A stretch of 64,000 nucleotides of DNA from Nitrobacter sp051912485 (GCF_051912485.1 NZ_CP196822.1:62001-126000); one strand, 5' to 3'; counted from the stretch's first letter, positions 16,857 to 25,153 are shown. Numbers and translations are program-made. The notes: generated by a model not told the origin, from the letters alone.

Positions 16857-17522
16857 TTGACACGGACGATGACGATTTTTGCGCTTGCGTGCTGCATCGT
16901 CACTGGGGTGGCGTTGGCGGGGGTTTTCGGACGCGGCAACGTTCTGTTCGTCCGGTTTTCTGCAGCGCCCCCGGCGTCCCCAGCGCCTGCGGAAGCCGAA
17001 CCGGCCGAACCCACAGCCAACCGTGCGGGAAAGGCCGACAGGCTTCCGGTCGCGACGCTGACCGCGGCCCCTGCTGTCGGCGAGGACTTGGCGGTGCCTG
17101 CACCGCTGCAGCAGGCTGTTACCGCCGACGTTCCCATCGAGCCCGAAGTTTTGCCGCCGACAGCGCCGATCGAGCAACCTCCGCTGCCGCGTCCGCGGCC
17201 GAAGCTCGCAAACCAGCTCGTTCAGAAGAATTATTCGCTGCTCAGCGACATGCAGATCGCCGCGCTGAAAGGGCGGCTGCAACTCACGTCGGCACAGGAG
17301 CCCTTCTGGCCGGCCGTTGAAAGCGCGTTGCGCGACGTCGCTCGCAAAATCCACGAGCGGCGCGCGGTGCCGGGACGGCCGGTCGCTTTCAGTCCAGACG
17401 AGATCGAGCAGATCAAGACCGCAGCCCGGCCGCTGCTGTCGAGGCTGCGCGAGGACCAGAAGCGCGAAGCGCGCGCGCTCGCGCGCATCATCGGGCTGGA
17501 GGCGGTGGCCTCGCTGATTTGA
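16857..17522 (+). CDS. membrane-anchored periplasmic protein with Spy/LTXXQ-like motif
   Basis: A 221-residue protein with one N-terminal hydrophobic segment (residues 5-24), a long Pro/Ala-rich linker (about 35-115) and a helical C-terminal domain. The sequence LQLTSAQEPFWPAVESAL resembles the LTxxQ motif of Spy/CpxP-type periplasmic proteins. GGAG lies 7 bases before the TTG at 16857, which supports that start over the ATG at 16869. Role in envelope stress is only a family-based suggestion. Confidence 0.6.
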   Translation: MTRTMTIFALACCIVTGVALAGVFGRGNVLFVRFSAAPPASPAPAEAEPAEPTANRAGKADRLPVATLTAAPAVGEDLAVPAPLQQAVTADVPIEPEVLPPTAPIEQPPLPRPRPKLANQLVQKNYSLLSDMQIAALKGRLQLTSAQEPFWPAVESALRDVARKIHERRAVPGRPVAFSPDEIEQIKTAARPLLSRLREDQKREARALARIIGLEAVASLI

Positions 17523-17554
17523 GGGCCGGCGGACATCTCGAAAGCGCCAGCGTT

Positions 17555-17639
17555 TGGTGCCCCTGGCCGGAATCGAACCAGCACTCCTTGCGGAACTCGA
17601 TTTTGAGTCGAGCGCGTCTACCAGTTCCGCCACAGGGGC
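17555..17639 (-). tRNA. tRNA-Leu (anticodon CAA)
   Basis: On the minus strand the 85-base sequence begins GCCCCTG and ends CAGGGGC + A + CCA, giving a perfect 7-bp acceptor stem with an encoded CCA. The anticodon stem CTCGA/TCGAG encloses the loop CTCAAAA, anticodon CAA, which reads UUG. The leucine-type D-arm GGAACTGGTAGACG and a long variable arm are present, as is the T-loop GGTTCGATTCC. Confidence 0.95.
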
Positions 17640-17816
17640 ATTCGCGAGCCGTGCCAAAAGAGACAGGGCCTTGCGAAGCGGGCGGACTATAGCGGGCGTT
17701 CCCTGCCGGTCAACCCGGCGTGGCCCTGCCATGCGCTCGTCTCCGCGCATAGGACGGAAACACCGCAGTGTGATGGTTGCCAGCTCGACAGCGGCAAGGC
17801 GCGAGGTTACGACGTC

Positions 17817-17925
17817 TTGAGCGGGATGAGGAAAAGTGTGTAGCGGTCCGCCCGCATCCCGCTCAAACTATTGGAATCGATCACGTTCATGATTTTGGAT
17901 CGATGTGATCCAAAATCATCGTGAT
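17817..17925. repeat. double-hairpin intergenic repeat (family D)
   Basis: Two consecutive palindromes. The first has 12-base arms TTGAGCGGGATG / CATCCCGCTCAA (17817-17828 and 17855-17866). The second has 13-base arms ATGATTTTGGATC / GATCCAAAATCAT (17889-17901 and 17907-17919), extended by ATCACG/CGTGAT. It lies between tRNA-Leu and the DsbB-like gene. Confidence 0.8.
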
Positions 17926-17956
17926 CTGGCGCGAGCGAAGCAGTCAGGAGCCAGCC

Positions 17957-18499
17957 GTGAACACCGACATCGCCATGAAAACCTCCTCTGCGGCCCGCGG
18001 CAAAAAAACCGCCTTCGCCGCAGCGCTGGCCGTGGTCCTTATCGCTGCGGCGACGATTGCTGGCGCTTGGTTCTTCCAACTCGCGCTGAATATTCTGCCG
18101 TGCCCGCTCTGCCTCGAGCAGCGCTATGCTTACTATCTTGTAATTCCCCTCGGCCTGCTCGTGGCGTTTGCTGCAGCGAAGGGCGCGCCGCGTTGCCTTA
18201 TCATACCCGTTCTCGCCGTTCTCGCGCTGGCCGCGCTCGGCAATGCGGGGCTGGGCGCCTATCACGCCGGCGTCGAATGGGGTTTCTGGCCGGGACCGAC
18301 CGATTGCACCGGACCGGTGCTCGATCTCGGCAAGGCGGGCCTGCTCGACAATCTCGACAAGGTGAAGGTCGTGCGCTGCGACGAGGTGCAGTGGCGCTTC
18401 CTCGGCCTGTCGCTCGCCGGCTACAACGCACTGATCTCGCTGCTGATGGCTGTTATCGCAGGGTGGGGCGTCGCAGCCTTGGCAGGCAAGGTCAGGTAA
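17957..18499 (+). CDS. DsbB-family disulfide bond formation protein
   Basis: A 180-residue inner membrane protein with four hydrophobic segments. It should pass electrons from a DsbA-type oxidase to quinone. The first cysteine pair is C49-PL-C52 (LPCPLCLEQR), and the second periplasmic pair lies in TDCTGP and VVRCDEV about 24 residues apart. The GTG at 17957 is chosen because CAGGAG lies 6 bases upstream. A DsbA-like gene is 1.1 kb downstream. Confidence 0.85.
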   Translation: MNTDIAMKTSSAARGKKTAFAAALAVVLIAAATIAGAWFFQLALNILPCPLCLEQRYAYYLVIPLGLLVAFAAAKGAPRCLIIPVLAVLALAALGNAGLGAYHAGVEWGFWPGPTDCTGPVLDLGKAGLLDNLDKVKVVRCDEVQWRFLGLSLAGYNALISLLMAVIAGWGVAALAGKVR

Positions 18500-18567
18500 T
18501 CCCGACCAGATAATCTTGGCCAGCGATCAACCCTGTCTACGGGGTTGCCGGACGGCAAGCCCGATAG

Positions 18568-18595
18568 TGTCGGAGGTCGGGTGACCGACCGACAC
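18568..18595. terminator. stem-loop between convergent genes
   Basis: GTGTC-GGA-GGTCGG, loop GTGA, CCGACC-GACAC: an 11-bp stem with a three-base bulge. There is no T-run, but its position between the ends of the dsbB-like and psiF genes suggests a two-way transcription stop. Confidence 0.5.
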
Positions 18596-18611
18596 CATCG
18601 GACGCGCTGAA

Positions 18612-18863
18612 TCAGTTCGGCTTGGCCGCCTTGGCCTTGCACTCGGAGCGGAATTTCTTGCGCTCCTTGCCGTGCAGGCCCTTGGCGTCGGCTTCCTTCG
18701 AGCATTCGAGCGAAGCCGCGGTGCGCGGCTTCTCGGCCTTGGCGGCGGGCGCCATCTTTGAAGCAGGCGCTGGCGTCGCAGGTGCCATCGTTTGTGCGAA
18801 CGCCGTTCCGCCGAGCAGCAGCGAAGCGGCAACGATTGCGATGACGCGGGAAGACATGGTCAT
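18612..18863 (-). CDS. psiF: PsiF-repeat small secreted protein
   Basis: An 83-residue protein with a signal peptide (cleavage near AFAQ), an Ala/Pro/Lys linker and one PsiF repeat at the C-terminus (TAASLECSKEADAKGL...KFRSECKAK). The repeat has two cysteines likely to pair. In E. coli PsiF is induced by phosphate starvation, but its function is unknown. It is encoded between DsbB-like and DsbA-like genes. Confidence 0.8.
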   Translation of the reverse strand: MTMSSRVIAIVAASLLLGGTAFAQTMAPATPAPASKMAPAAKAEKPRTAASLECSKEADAKGLHGKERKKFRSECKAKAAKPN

Positions 18864-19084
18864 GGGAAGTCCCTCGGGTTGAAGAGGCGTTACCGTCGTG
18901 GAGCTGGGCTGAACGGCGGCTGAACGGCACCGGGACTATCTGAAACAAGCAGCCGTTTTTTATTGACCGTCGGTTCGGTCGCGTCGTTGAAACGGCGGTC
19001 GGCCGGTTCTCGCCAAACCGCTCACACTTTGGCGGATCATGCGCTAGGATATCGGTCCCATCCTCGATGTCCCGGGAGGACAGA

Positions 19085-19573
19085 ATGACAGGTCACTTGA
19101 AACTGCTCGGCATCTTGACGGCGTCCGGCCTGCTTGCGCTATCGGCATTGCCCGCCAACGCGCTGACCGCACAGGAATGCAGTGCGAAATATCAGGCCGC
19201 GAAATCCGCAGGCACGCTCAACGGCCAGAAGTGGAATGACTTCCGCAAGGCGGAGTGCGGAGCGGGAGCCGCCGCCGCCACGACACCTGCCGCGGCTCCG
19301 GCTGCTGCGGCTCCGGCGGCACCTGCGGCCAGGCCCGCGCCCACACCGAAGACCGCAGCGGCTCCCGCCGCACCCGTGCCGGTCGGCAATGCCGTCTTCC
19401 CGTCGGCGGTGTCACCGAAATACGCCAATGAATCCGCAGGCAAGGCGCGCCAGCACACCTGCCTCGATCAGTACAACGCCAACAAGGCTGCCAACGGCAA
19501 TGGCGGCATGAAATGGATCATGAAGGGCGGCGGCTACTACAGCGAATGCAACAAGCGGCTGAAGGGCGTCTAA
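19085..19573 (+). CDS. small secreted cysteine-containing protein, unknown
   Basis: A 162-residue protein with a signal peptide (ending PANA). The mature part has a PsiF-like segment (QECSAKYQAAKSAGTLNG... then RKAECG), a long Ala/Pro linker, and a C-terminal segment with two more cysteines (HTCLDQYNANKAANGNGG and YYSECNKRLKGV). The ATG at 19085 has GGGAGGA five bases upstream. The DsbA-like gene begins seven bases after its stop, so the two are probably cotranscribed. Confidence 0.72.
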   Translation: MTGHLKLLGILTASGLLALSALPANALTAQECSAKYQAAKSAGTLNGQKWNDFRKAECGAGAAAATTPAAAPAAAAPAAPAARPAPTPKTAAAPAAPVPVGNAVFPSAVSPKYANESAGKARQHTCLDQYNANKAANGNGGMKWIMKGGGYYSECNKRLKGV

Positions 19574-19579
19574 TCGGAA

Positions 19580-20242
19580 ATGCCTGAATCGCGAGACCGG
19601 GCCAGCATCGCCAGGCGCCGAATACTCGGCGCCCTCGGCCTGGGCGTGGCAATGGCGGGTCTGGGACGCGCGGCGGCGTTTGCCGATGTCTCCGACGAGG
19701 TTCTGACCGAGGCGCGAGTGTTGCGCGATCCGGAAATCCCCCCGGCGGGCAACGAGCACGGCGACATCAGCATCGTCGAGTATTTCGACTACAACTGTCC
19801 CTATTGCCGCAAGCTTGCGCCGGAATTGGCGCAGGTGGTGCATGACGATGGCAAGGTTCGGCTGATCTATAAAGATTGGCCGATCCTGGGGCCCGTTTCC
19901 GTCTATGCGTCGCGTCTGGCGCTGGCGTCGAAGTACCAAGGCAAGTTCGTTGCTGCGCATGAAGCACTGATGAGCACCAGCTCACGATTGACCGAGCCGC
20001 GCATTCGCGAGTTGCTGGCCGGCGCAAAGATCGATGTCGATCGCGCGCTCAAGGACATGACTGCCAACACCGGCGCAATCGATACCATACTGAAGCGCAA
20101 CAACGATCAGGCCATCGCCTTCGGATTCAATGGGACGCCGGCGTTCATTATCGGAAAATTCCGCATTCCCGGTGCGCTGACCATGACGCAGTTCGATCAG
20201 GCTATCGCGGACGCGCGCAAGGCCGCTCGCGATAAGAAGTGA
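19580..20242 (+). CDS. DsbA-family periplasmic thiol oxidoreductase
   Basis: A 220-residue thioredoxin-fold protein. The N-terminus RRRILGALGLGVAMAGLGRA looks like a Tat-type or Sec signal. The active site is C73-PY-C76 in DYNCPYCRKLAPEL. The cis-proline side is seen in FGFNGTPAFIIGKF. It resembles the DsbA/DsbG/BdbD-like oxidoreductases common in alphaproteobacteria. It follows the secreted cysteine protein by seven bases, and a DsbB-like gene lies upstream, which suggests a disulfide oxidation pair. Confidence 0.87.
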   Translation: MPESRDRASIARRRILGALGLGVAMAGLGRAAAFADVSDEVLTEARVLRDPEIPPAGNEHGDISIVEYFDYNCPYCRKLAPELAQVVHDDGKVRLIYKDWPILGPVSVYASRLALASKYQGKFVAAHEALMSTSSRLTEPRIRELLAGAKIDVDRALKDMTANTGAIDTILKRNNDQAIAFGFNGTPAFIIGKFRIPGALTMTQFDQAIADARKAARDKK

Positions 20243-20254
20243 AGCGGCGTCAGG

Positions 20255-20671
20255 TCAGGCTACCGAGGCCTGCGGTGGCCACGGCCGGTCGGGCCGATAG
20301 AATATCGCGATTTTCAGGCTCTCCGCGATGCGTTCGGCCTTTTCCATGAAGGCGGCGCGGATCGTATCGTCGCACAACTCACGGCAGGTCGCGTCAAACA
20401 GTGAGAGCCATTGGGTGAACAGCTCCGGCTTCATATTGGGCAGCACCATGTGCTTCATCATGGGGTTGCCCTTATAGCGGCCGCTGGTCAGCATCACAGA
20501 CGACCAGAACGCGTACATCTTCTCAAGATGGTGGGGCCAGTTGTCCTTGATCTTGTGCTCGAAGATCGGCCCCAGTTCGGAATCGGCGCGCACCTTCGTA
20601 TAAAACGCGTCGACCAGTCGGCGGATGCCGTCCTCGGACACATGATCCATTTTTTCGGTCGCGAGCGTCAT
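20255..20671 (-). CDS. group III truncated haemoglobin
   Basis: A 138-residue globin of the 2/2 class (group III, Ctb-like). Conserved pieces are LVDAFYTKVRADSELGPIF at the N-terminus, YAFWSSVMLTSGRYKGNPM (CD/E region) and FTQWLSLFDATCREL. Such globins bind O2 or NO and help tolerate nitrosative stress. It overlaps the upstream small membrane gene by four bases (ATGA). The pair is divergent from an NsrR-type gene with a strong operator between them, so NO-dependent derepression is likely. Confidence 0.88.
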   Translation of the reverse strand: MTLATEKMDHVSEDGIRRLVDAFYTKVRADSELGPIFEHKIKDNWPHHLEKMYAFWSSVMLTSGRYKGNPMMKHMVLPNMKPELFTQWLSLFDATCRELCDDTIRAAFMEKAERIAESLKIAIFYRPDRPWPPQASVA

Positions 20672-20862
20672 GCGAAGAAAGCCATAACGATGACCCCGGC
20701 CACTGTCCAGACCAACGAGTTGACCAGCATGCGGACCAGGTCGGAATAATCGTCGGGGTTGTTGCCGTGGATTCCTATGGCGTTGCAAACAAGCGTTCCC
20801 GGAAGCAGAAAGGGTTTTGCAATGGTATCGCTGATTGTGTGGTTCTTAGTTATTGAGCTCAT
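20668..20862 (-). CDS. small membrane protein cotranscribed with the truncated haemoglobin
   Basis: A 64-residue protein with a polar N-terminus and one or two hydrophobic segments (PFLLPGTLVCNAIGIHG and VNSLVWTVAGVIVMAFF). The start has GAAAGGAAAG just upstream. The stop overlaps the haemoglobin start, showing coupling. I do not recognise a named family; its context implies a part in NO or respiratory stress. Confidence 0.7.
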   Translation of the reverse strand: MSSITKNHTISDTIAKPFLLPGTLVCNAIGIHGNNPDDYSDLVRMLVNSLVWTVAGVIVMAFFA

Positions 20863-20910
20863 GGAACTTTCCTTTCAAAAGGATGCCACCGCTATACATC
20901 CGCGGTTGCT

Positions 20911-20939
20911 TAAAAGCAATATTTCAAATATAGCTTTTA
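20911..20939. promoter_or_regulatory. NsrR-type operator
   Basis: A 29-base dyad centred on C20925 with 13 of 14 arm positions complementary. The core AAGCAATATTT-C-AAATATAGCTT has the 11-1-11 layout of known NsrR sites. It lies in the 103-bp gap between the small membrane gene (minus) and the Rrf2 gene (plus), so it could control both directions. Confidence 0.8.
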
Positions 20940-20965
20940 CGTGACCGCCTCCACGGGAGACCTGC

Positions 20966-21418
20966 ATGCGCCTCACCACCTATTCGGACTATTCGTTGCG
21001 GGTGCTGATGTACCTTGCGCTCAAGTCTGAAGGGCTATCGACCATCGCCGAGATCGCCGAAAGCTACGATATTTCCGAGGCTCACCTGATGAAGGTGGTT
21101 CATCAATTGGGTGTGGCCGGATACATCGCGACGGTGCGCGGCCGGGGCGGCGGGTTGCGCCTTGCCAAGCCGATTGAGGCGATCAGCCTAGCCGAGGTCA
21201 TTCGCACCACTGAGCCGGATATGGCGATCGTATCGTGCCTGAAGCCGATTAACGCGCCCTGCAAGATCAATCCGAGCTGTGTGCTCAAGCGCGCGCTGCA
21301 ACGGGCACAGGAAGCGTTTATGGAGGTCCTTGAAGGATATACGCTGGCCGATCTTGTGGCGCCCCGCGCGCGTCTTGCCGGTTTGCTCGGCATTCCACCG
21401 AGTGTGTCGCCGCAATAA
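20966..21418 (+). CDS. nsrR: Rrf2-family regulator, NsrR type
   Basis: A 150-residue repressor with a winged-helix N-terminus (MRLTTYSDYSLRVLMYLAL, recognition region ISEAHLMKVVHQL, wing GRGGGLRLAKP). Cysteines C91, C99 and C105 match the cluster-binding triad of NsrR, which loses its iron-sulfur cluster on NO exposure. It is divergent from the truncated haemoglobin pair, with a palindromic operator in between. Closely related IscR-type proteins have different spacing, so NsrR is the better call. Confidence 0.87.
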   Translation: MRLTTYSDYSLRVLMYLALKSEGLSTIAEIAESYDISEAHLMKVVHQLGVAGYIATVRGRGGGLRLAKPIEAISLAEVIRTTEPDMAIVSCLKPINAPCKINPSCVLKRALQRAQEAFMEVLEGYTLADLVAPRARLAGLLGIPPSVSPQ

Positions 21419-21495
21419 AGCGGGATGAGGCCGACTGAACCCCGGCGTTGTGCCGGCATCCACATCGTGAAACGAGCCTTGTCGGCAGCGCCTTA

Positions 21496-22470
21496 TCAGT
21501 GGAATTGCGGCTTCTTCAGCATTCGGTCGCGGTCGGTCGATGCTACCACGACGTCGAAGATGTCCCCCTCGCGATAGAGCGTCAGCGGCACGTCGACGCC
21601 TGCGGGACCCAGCGCCCATAATTTTCGGTAGAACTGCGCCGGCTCCGTCACCTTTTCTCCCTTCACGGCGAGGATCACATCGCCAGTGCGGAGTTCGGCG
21701 CGGGCCGCCGGTCCCTTCGGTGCAATTCCGACCGCGACGACTCTGTCTTCGATCTCGGTGGCGTATATGCCGAGCCAGGGCCGGGCCGGCTTGTTGACTC
21801 GTCCGAATTTCTGCAGGTCGTCGAGCGTGGGCTTCAGCAGATCGATCGGCACGTTCATGTTGAGATGCTCGGCCTTGCCGCCATGCTCACGTTCGAGTTG
21901 CAGCGAGCCGATCCCGATCAGTTCGCCCGCGGCCGAAATCACGGCGGCGCCGCCCCAGTTGGGATGGGCGGGGTGGGTGAAAATGGCTTCGTCGATCAGG
22001 TATTCCCAGTAGCCGGCGAACTCCTGCTTGGCGGCGACACGGCCGGCGAGCGAACGGGTCCGGCCGCCGACGCCGCCGACTACGACCCGGTCGTTCAGGC
22101 TCGCCGCGGCCGACGAACCCAGTGGCAGCGGCTCGAGGTCGAGTCGGCCGAGCGCCTGCAACAGACCGAAGCCGCTCTCCCGATCAATGCCGAGCGTGTC
22201 TGCTTGCACCACGCGGCCGTCGGCGAGATGCAGCCACACAGTTTCCGCCTCGGTGATGAGGTATCCGATGGTTAGAACGAGGCCATCGCCGATCACGACA
22301 CCGTTGCCCGCGCGCTCGGTGCCGAGGGTGTCGGCGGAAAAGGCGTCATCCGGAATAATGCTGTGCAGGCCGACTACCGCGGACAGGGCGCGGTCCAGAT
22401 CGAATTCGTAATCGTCCTGGCGTGGCTGCGCGGCGGGAGGCACCTTCCATTCGGTCAACGAGGCGGCCAT
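21496..22470 (-). CDS. HtrA-like trypsin/PDZ protein lacking the catalytic triad
   Basis: A 324-residue protein with a trypsin-fold domain (about 25-215) and one PDZ domain (about 230-315; GIAPKGPAARAELRTGDVIL). Aligned by eye with HtrA/Deg enzymes, the histidine position is Y70 (LVLTIGYLI), the aspartate position is G100 (DRESGFGLLQ) and the serine position is W172 (PNWGGAAV). All three catalytic residues therefore appear lost, although the fold motifs remain. No signal peptide is visible. It may work as a PDZ-guided scaffold or chaperone; a protease role is unlikely. Confidence 0.8.
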   Translation of the reverse strand: MAASLTEWKVPPAAQPRQDDYEFDLDRALSAVVGLHSIIPDDAFSADTLGTERAGNGVVIGDGLVLTIGYLITEAETVWLHLADGRVVQADTLGIDRESGFGLLQALGRLDLEPLPLGSSAAASLNDRVVVGGVGGRTRSLAGRVAAKQEFAGYWEYLIDEAIFTHPAHPNWGGAAVISAAGELIGIGSLQLEREHGGKAEHLNMNVPIDLLKPTLDDLQKFGRVNKPARPWLGIYATEIEDRVVAVGIAPKGPAARAELRTGDVILAVKGEKVTEPAQFYRKLWALGPAGVDVPLTLYREGDIFDVVVASTDRDRMLKKPQFH

Positions 22471-22641
22471 GCGGGCTCTCCGTTCGATGTGAGGATGCGG
22501 GACCGGCGGCGCGCAGCCATACCGCCGGCTGCTCTTTCAACGATCTTATGCCGCAAACGTTCGCGACGAAAGCGGCATAAAAATCGACCGGAACTCGCCG
22601 CGCCAAAGGAAAACGGTGGCGGTTACCTGTGCCGACCTCGC

Positions 22642-23517
22642 TCAGTTCGCGGCGAGATGGGCATCGATCCAGCTCACGATGTCGGCAACCACGGCTTCCT
22701 TGCCAAAATCATTGAGAAGGTCATGGAACGCGCCATCGTACAGCTTCAGGGTCTTGTCCTTTGAGCCCGCGGTCTTGTGAAAGAACTCGCTTCCCTCTGA
22801 TTTAGCCGCCTTGTCCTTGGTCCCGTGCAGGATCAGAAGTGGCAGTGTGATCCGGGGGAACGCGGTCCTGAGCCGATCGTCCGCGCGAACAAGCTCCGAG
22901 ATCGTCCTCGCTGTCTGATTTTCGTCTGCGATCAGCGGATCGCCGTTCATGGATTGAACGACCTTTGGATCTCGTGAGAAATCCTCGTTCTTGAGCTTGA
23001 GGACGTGAAGATGCGGTGCGACACGACCGATGCCCTTCAACACCGCCAGGGCGAATGCCGGGGCGGGTAACTGAAACGCGAAACTTTCGGAAATGAGACC
23101 TGCGAGTTCCGAGGCATGATCGAGCGCGTAAAGTGTCGCTATCACGCCGCCGGCGCTGTGGCCGAGAAGGAAGACCGGAATTCCGGGCTCGCGAGACTTT
23201 GCACGACCGACGAAGGTGGCGAGGTCGTCGACATAGTCCGTGAAATTTTCCACGTAGAACCTCTCGCCGCCGGATTTGCCGCGCCCGCGATGATCGATCG
23301 CATAGACGGCGAGACCGGCTGCCAGAAACTGCTCTGCGACCCTGAAATACTGACCGCTATGCGAATTGAATCCGTGGGCGATGACGACGACTCCTCGCGG
23401 TTTTCCGGGTGGTCTCCATGAGCGCGTGAAGATCGTGATGCCGTTGACGCCGATGAATGTTTCCTCGGTCACATCTGGTTTCGATCGGTTCGATACGTGT
23501 GTGCTTGCTGACTGCAT
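22642..23517 (-). CDS. alpha/beta hydrolase, monoacylglycerol lipase-like
   Basis: A 291-residue cytoplasmic hydrolase. HGFNSHSGQYF forms the oxyanion-hole region, the nucleophile elbow is FLLGHSAGGVIATL, the acid lies in LILHGTKDK and the histidine in YDGAFHDLLND. The pattern matches the Hydrolase_4 / lysophospholipase group (monoacylglycerol lipases). Substrate is uncertain. It is followed on the same strand by other detoxification-type genes but not tightly. Confidence 0.83.
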   Translation of the reverse strand: MQSASTHVSNRSKPDVTEETFIGVNGITIFTRSWRPPGKPRGVVVIAHGFNSHSGQYFRVAEQFLAAGLAVYAIDHRGRGKSGGERFYVENFTDYVDDLATFVGRAKSREPGIPVFLLGHSAGGVIATLYALDHASELAGLISESFAFQLPAPAFALAVLKGIGRVAPHLHVLKLKNEDFSRDPKVVQSMNGDPLIADENQTARTISELVRADDRLRTAFPRITLPLLILHGTKDKAAKSEGSEFFHKTAGSKDKTLKLYDGAFHDLLNDFGKEAVVADIVSWIDAHLAAN

Positions 23518-23583
23518 TGTCCTGTTCCTTCGATTGAATTTGCAAATGATTGGGAAAAGCCGGACTTTCGGGCCGGCGCGGGG

Positions 23584-24543
23584 TTATTCGCCGAGAAAAG
23601 GTATGATGAGAGCCAGGGCCTGCTCCGGTTGCTCTTCCATGATCCAGTGCCCGGAATTGGCGATCACCGCGCTTCGGACGTTCGTCGCGGCGAAGGCAAG
23701 CTCTGTTGCGAGATGGGCGCCGTAGGAATGGTCGCCGCCGATCGCCAGCACCGGGACGGTCAGCTTGCCTCGCTCCGCGAGCAGTTTCCGGTTGTCGACC
23801 GCGTCTTGCGGGAAGGCGGCGAATTGACCGCTGAAAGCATTGTGGATCGCGCCGGGCCGGGCATATAGCACCGCGTAGTGATCGCGGGTCTGCTCGTCGA
23901 TCCCCGCGGGGTTGGCCGACAACTCATTGTAGAAGCGATCGAGCAGGATGCGTTCGCGGCCTGCGACCAGACGCTCGACATCAGGGCCGCGGAAATTGAA
24001 GTGCCAGACTTTCGGGCTCTTCAACTGGTCGTCCCAGTGTCCCAGTCCCGGCAGTGGCGCGTCCATCGCCACCCACTTCGTGGTTCGCGACGGATACTGC
24101 GCAACAAACGCATAGCCGACCATGTTTCCGATATCATGGGTGACGATTGCGGCTTGTCTGATACCGAGCCGATCGAGGATCGCAGCGAGATCGCGGGCCT
24201 GCGCGACTTTCTCGTAACCGCCCTCGGGATGGGACGACAGTCCCATGCCGCGCAGGTCGGGAACGATCACAGTGTGATCCTTCATCAACACTTCCGCGAG
24301 CGGCGTCCACATGTCGCCGGTATCGCCAAAGCCGTGCAGCAGCACGACTGCCGGACCAGAGCCGCCGACGCGGACAAACTGGCTCCCGCCCGTCACTGCC
24401 ATCTGCTCGCCGTGGATGGCCGCGGGCCATGGCTTGAGCTCGGCATGCGCCGGTGCGGCGACCAGCATTGCAGTGGATGAGCGAATGGCCAGAGCGAGAA
24501 GGGTGCGCAACACCCTGCCACTGAAATCGGTGCGCGAAAACAT
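23584..24543 (-). CDS. exported alpha/beta hydrolase with Asp nucleophile (epoxide hydrolase/dehalogenase-like)
   Basis: A 319-residue protein with a signal peptide (hydrophobic about residues 12-32, ending PAHA). VVLLHGFGDTGDMW marks the oxyanion hole, and the nucleophile elbow reads VTHDIGNMVGYA, with aspartate in place of serine as in epoxide hydrolases and haloalkane or haloacetate dehalogenases. The catalytic histidine is in ANSGHWIMEEQPE. The ATG at 24543 has AAGGAG 8 bases upstream. It lies 25 bases after azoR on the same strand and may be cotranscribed. Confidence 0.82.
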   Translation of the reverse strand: MFSRTDFSGRVLRTLLALAIRSSTAMLVAAPAHAELKPWPAAIHGEQMAVTGGSQFVRVGGSGPAVVLLHGFGDTGDMWTPLAEVLMKDHTVIVPDLRGMGLSSHPEGGYEKVAQARDLAAILDRLGIRQAAIVTHDIGNMVGYAFVAQYPSRTTKWVAMDAPLPGLGHWDDQLKSPKVWHFNFRGPDVERLVAGRERILLDRFYNELSANPAGIDEQTRDHYAVLYARPGAIHNAFSGQFAAFPQDAVDNRKLLAERGKLTVPVLAIGGDHSYGAHLATELAFAATNVRSAVIANSGHWIMEEQPEQALALIIPFLGE

Positions 24544-24568
24544 GGCAATTCTCCTTCTTAGGGGACGG

Positions 24569-25153
24569 TCAGGCAGCACGGCGCTGAACTGCGAACAGCC
24601 TTTCGATCTCGGCTTCGGCTTTCGCCTGTACGGCCGGACGCGCATTGACTGACAGCGCGAGGCCCTGTGCCTGAACGAAGGTTACGTCATCGATACCGAG
24701 AAAGCGGAACACGGCACGCAGATACGGTTCCTGATGATCGAGCCCGGTGTACCGTTTGTCGAGAAGCGAACTGCCGCGTCCGGTCAGGACGATGACCTGC
24801 TTGCCGCCGGCAAGACCCTTCGGTCCTTCGGCCGAATAGCCAAAGGTTTCGCCCGCAACCGCGACGCGGTCGATCCACGCTTTGAGCTGGCTCGAGATGG
24901 TCCAGTTGTACATCGGCGATCCGATGACGACGATGTCCGCGGCCTTGAACTGTTCGAGCACGGGATCGGCGGCCTTGCCGCGTGCCGCGAATTCCTCGCC
25001 GGTCAGGTGACCGATGGGAGAGGCTCCGAGGTCGCGATATTCGACGCGGGCGCCGGGATGGGCAGCGACAAGCCGCTCGACCGTCAGGGCGGAGAGCGAG
25101 CGGGTGATCGAATTGGCACCGAGGATGCTTGAGTCGATGTGTAGGATATTCAT
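24569..25153 (-). CDS. azoR: FMN-dependent NADH-azoreductase
   Basis: A 194-residue flavodoxin-like reductase. MNILHIDSSILGANSITRSL is the FMN-phosphate loop, and GSPMYNWTISSQLKAWIDR binds the flavin ring. It reduces quinones and azo compounds with NADH, probably protecting against electrophiles. It is divergent from a LysR regulator with a 150-bp gap, the usual arrangement for LysR control of azoR-like genes. Confidence 0.9.
   Translation of the reverse strand: MNILHIDSSILGANSITRSLSALTVERLVAAHPGARVEYRDLGASPIGHLTGEEFAARGKAADPVLEQFKAADIVVIGSPMYNWTISSQLKAWIDRVAVAGETFGYSAEGPKGLAGGKQVIVLTGRGSSLLDKRYTGLDHQEPYLRAVFRFLGIDDVTFVQAQGLALSVNARPAVQAKAEAEIERLFAVQRRAA

Noticed and set aside
17555..17639. 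tRNA-Leu as an integration site of a genomic island
   Set aside because: No integrase and no repeat of the tRNA 3' end was seen nearby; flanking genes look like core genes.
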